NCBI GenBank assembly: GCA_023129355.1 | Contig: JAGMCC010000088.1 | Coordinates: 1 to 5,384, forward strand | DNA: 5,384 bases | Origin: Dehalococcoidia bacterium | GTDB taxonomy: Bacteria > Chloroflexota > Dehalococcoidia > E44-bin15 | Direction of reading: 5' to 3' | Part shown: positions 4,480-5,384 of the stretch, in pieces | Position numbering within the stretch: position 1 is the first letter of the stretch | Layout of the letters: the number at the start of each line of letters is the position of its first letter | Made by a program: the position numbers and the translations under genes | Notes under the pieces: model-generated | The model's input: the letters and a program-made list of their open reading frames with translations, nothing else | Database searches by the model: none | Told to the model about the DNA's origin: nothing

Positions 4480-5384
4480 CTAGGGCTGGTAAATGAAGAA
4501 GGGCTGCTCGGTAGTGATGACCGTTTTATCACTATCTAGCGCATCTCGAAGGTTCTTGGGGAGGGAGAAAAGGCCCTGGTGAGTGATACCATCGTAAAAT
4601 CGCAGGCCTCCGGCAATTCGTGACGCGATCCGCCTCTCCACCTCCGCCGCGGTAGGGGGGCTCAGCTTTGGGGAGGCGAGGGCGAAGCCCCACGTGCCAC
4701 CGTAGCTGGGGATGAACGTATCATAGGGAAAAACGAGGGGGAACACCGCCTTCAGGGTATTGATAATTGCGGTGAAGCATCGATGGTTTCCCCAGGAGCT
4801 GGAGCCCGCCTGGAGGGAGAGGATGCCGTCTGGGGCCAGCACTTCTTGAACAACTTGATAGAATTCCGTGGTATGAAGCAGATAGGCTGGCCCCCCCTCT
4901 ATAGGCTCGGGCAGATCGAGGATGACCACATCGAATTTTTCGCCCACATCGACGCATTCCTCGAGATACTTTCTTGCATCCACGAAGCGCAGTTCCAGGC
5001 GACTATCCTCAAAGGAGCCCCGGTGCCAGGTGGGGAGAAGGCGGCGGCAGATATCGATGACCTCTTCGTCGATGTCGACCATGACCACCCCCTTCACCGA
5101 GGAATGGGCGAGCACCTCTCTGACAGTCGCCCCCTCGCCACCGCCGGCGATGAATACCCTTTCGGGATGGGGGTGAGCGATCATCGGGGGGTGAACCAGG
5201 GCTTCATGGTAGATAAACTCGTCCCATTCGCTGGACTGAATCTTACCATCGAGGATCAAACACCGGCCCAGGCCGCCCGACTCGATAATCTCGATAGATT
5301 GAAACCGTGTCCTGCCGGAATAGATTACCTCTTTGATGCTATACGATTGCACCATGTCAGGGGTAACATAGTCTTGAAACCACT
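4480..5384 (-). CDS. speE: Polyamine aminopropyltransferase (spermidine/thermospermine synthase-like), 5' end beyond window
   Basis: Transfers an aminopropyl group from decarboxylated S-adenosylmethionine to a polyamine acceptor (putrescine, spermidine or aminopropylagmatine) in the cytosol. Numbering from the Met codon at 5355: LDGKIQSSEWDEFIYHE (35-51; Tyr49, His50), GGGEGATVREVL (71-82) binding the nucleoside, VDIDEEV (93-99), DARKYLE (126-132) for adenine, and the active-site block ILDLPEPIEGGPAYLLHT (145-162; Asp147, Glu150). In typical spermidine synthases this block is DSSDPVGPA; the EGGP-x-Y-x-L-x-T form with Glu in place of the second Asp recalls thermospermine synthase (ACL5) and thermophile-type enzymes, so the product may not be spermidine. 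The frame stays open upstream of 5355 and encodes WFQDYVTPD, matching the conserved WF...TP N-terminus of this family; no SD precedes 5355. The true start is therefore off the right edge, probably by only a few codons. The first two bases at 5384-5383 are part of a split codon. Confidence 0.94.
   Translation of the reverse strand, partial: WFQDYVTPDMVQSYSIKEVIYSGRTRFQSIEIIESGGLGRCLILDGKIQSSEWDEFIYHEALVHPPMIAHPHPERVFIAGGGEGATVREVLAHSSVKGVVMVDIDEEVIDICRRLLPTWHRGSFEDSRLELRFVDARKYLEECVDVGEKFDVVILDLPEPIEGGPAYLLHTTEFYQVVQEVLAPDGILSLQAGSSSWGNHRCFTAIINTLKAVFPLVFPYDTFIPSYGGTWGFALASPKLSPPTAAEVERRIASRIAGGLRFYDGITHQGLFSLPKNLRDALDSDKTVITTEQPFFIYQP

Overview
The window carries four protein genes and one repeat-rich intergenic region. 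From left to right they are: the N-terminal two thirds of a UvrD/PcrA superfamily 1 DNA helicase (minus strand, cut off by the left edge); a short-chain dehydrogenase of the (3R)-hydroxyacyl-CoA dehydrogenase/MFE-2 type (minus); about 780 bases without a convincing gene; an acyl-CoA dehydrogenase-family flavoprotein (plus); and a polyamine aminopropyltransferase related to spermidine/thermospermine synthase (minus, 5' end beyond the right edge). The sequence is bacterial: SD motifs, sigma70-type promoters, short gaps and no introns. A Dehalococcoidia-like Chloroflexota or a similar uncultured anaerobe is my best guess, from the style of the helicase and SDR and from TCATTGCGAG-type intergenic repeats. 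That is inference, not proof.

Layout: 1-1398 helicase; 1399-1552 spacer with a tandem TATAAT promoter that puts transcription initiation almost on the GTG start; 1553-2461 SDR; 2462-3240 divergent intergenic region; 3241-4467 acyl-CoA dehydrogenase; a 12-base convergent gap; 4480 to the right edge aminopropyltransferase. The divergent region holds, in order, the SDR promoter with two copies of a TGAC-N2-GTCA palindrome, a MITE/REP-like inverted repeat, two GC-rich hairpins, a further inverted repeat, the mirror-image end of the first repeat, a gene-free stretch with a possible decayed coding fragment, and the acyl-CoA dehydrogenase promoter.

The SDR and the acyl-CoA dehydrogenase are divergent neighbours. 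Their families carry out two oxidation steps of acyl-CoA degradation (alpha,beta-desaturation and 3-hydroxyacyl oxidation), so a shared role in CoA-thioester metabolism is plausible. The most unusual point is that the acyl-CoA dehydrogenase has leucine at both positions where this superfamily normally carries its catalytic glutamate (residues 388 and 252). It may therefore use another base, catalyse a different reaction, or act as one half of a heteromer. The helicase (DNA repair) and the aminopropyltransferase (polyamines) look like unrelated housekeeping neighbours. I see no CRISPR array, intact transposase, phage gene, toxin-antitoxin pair or RNA gene, and no obvious new multi-gene system.
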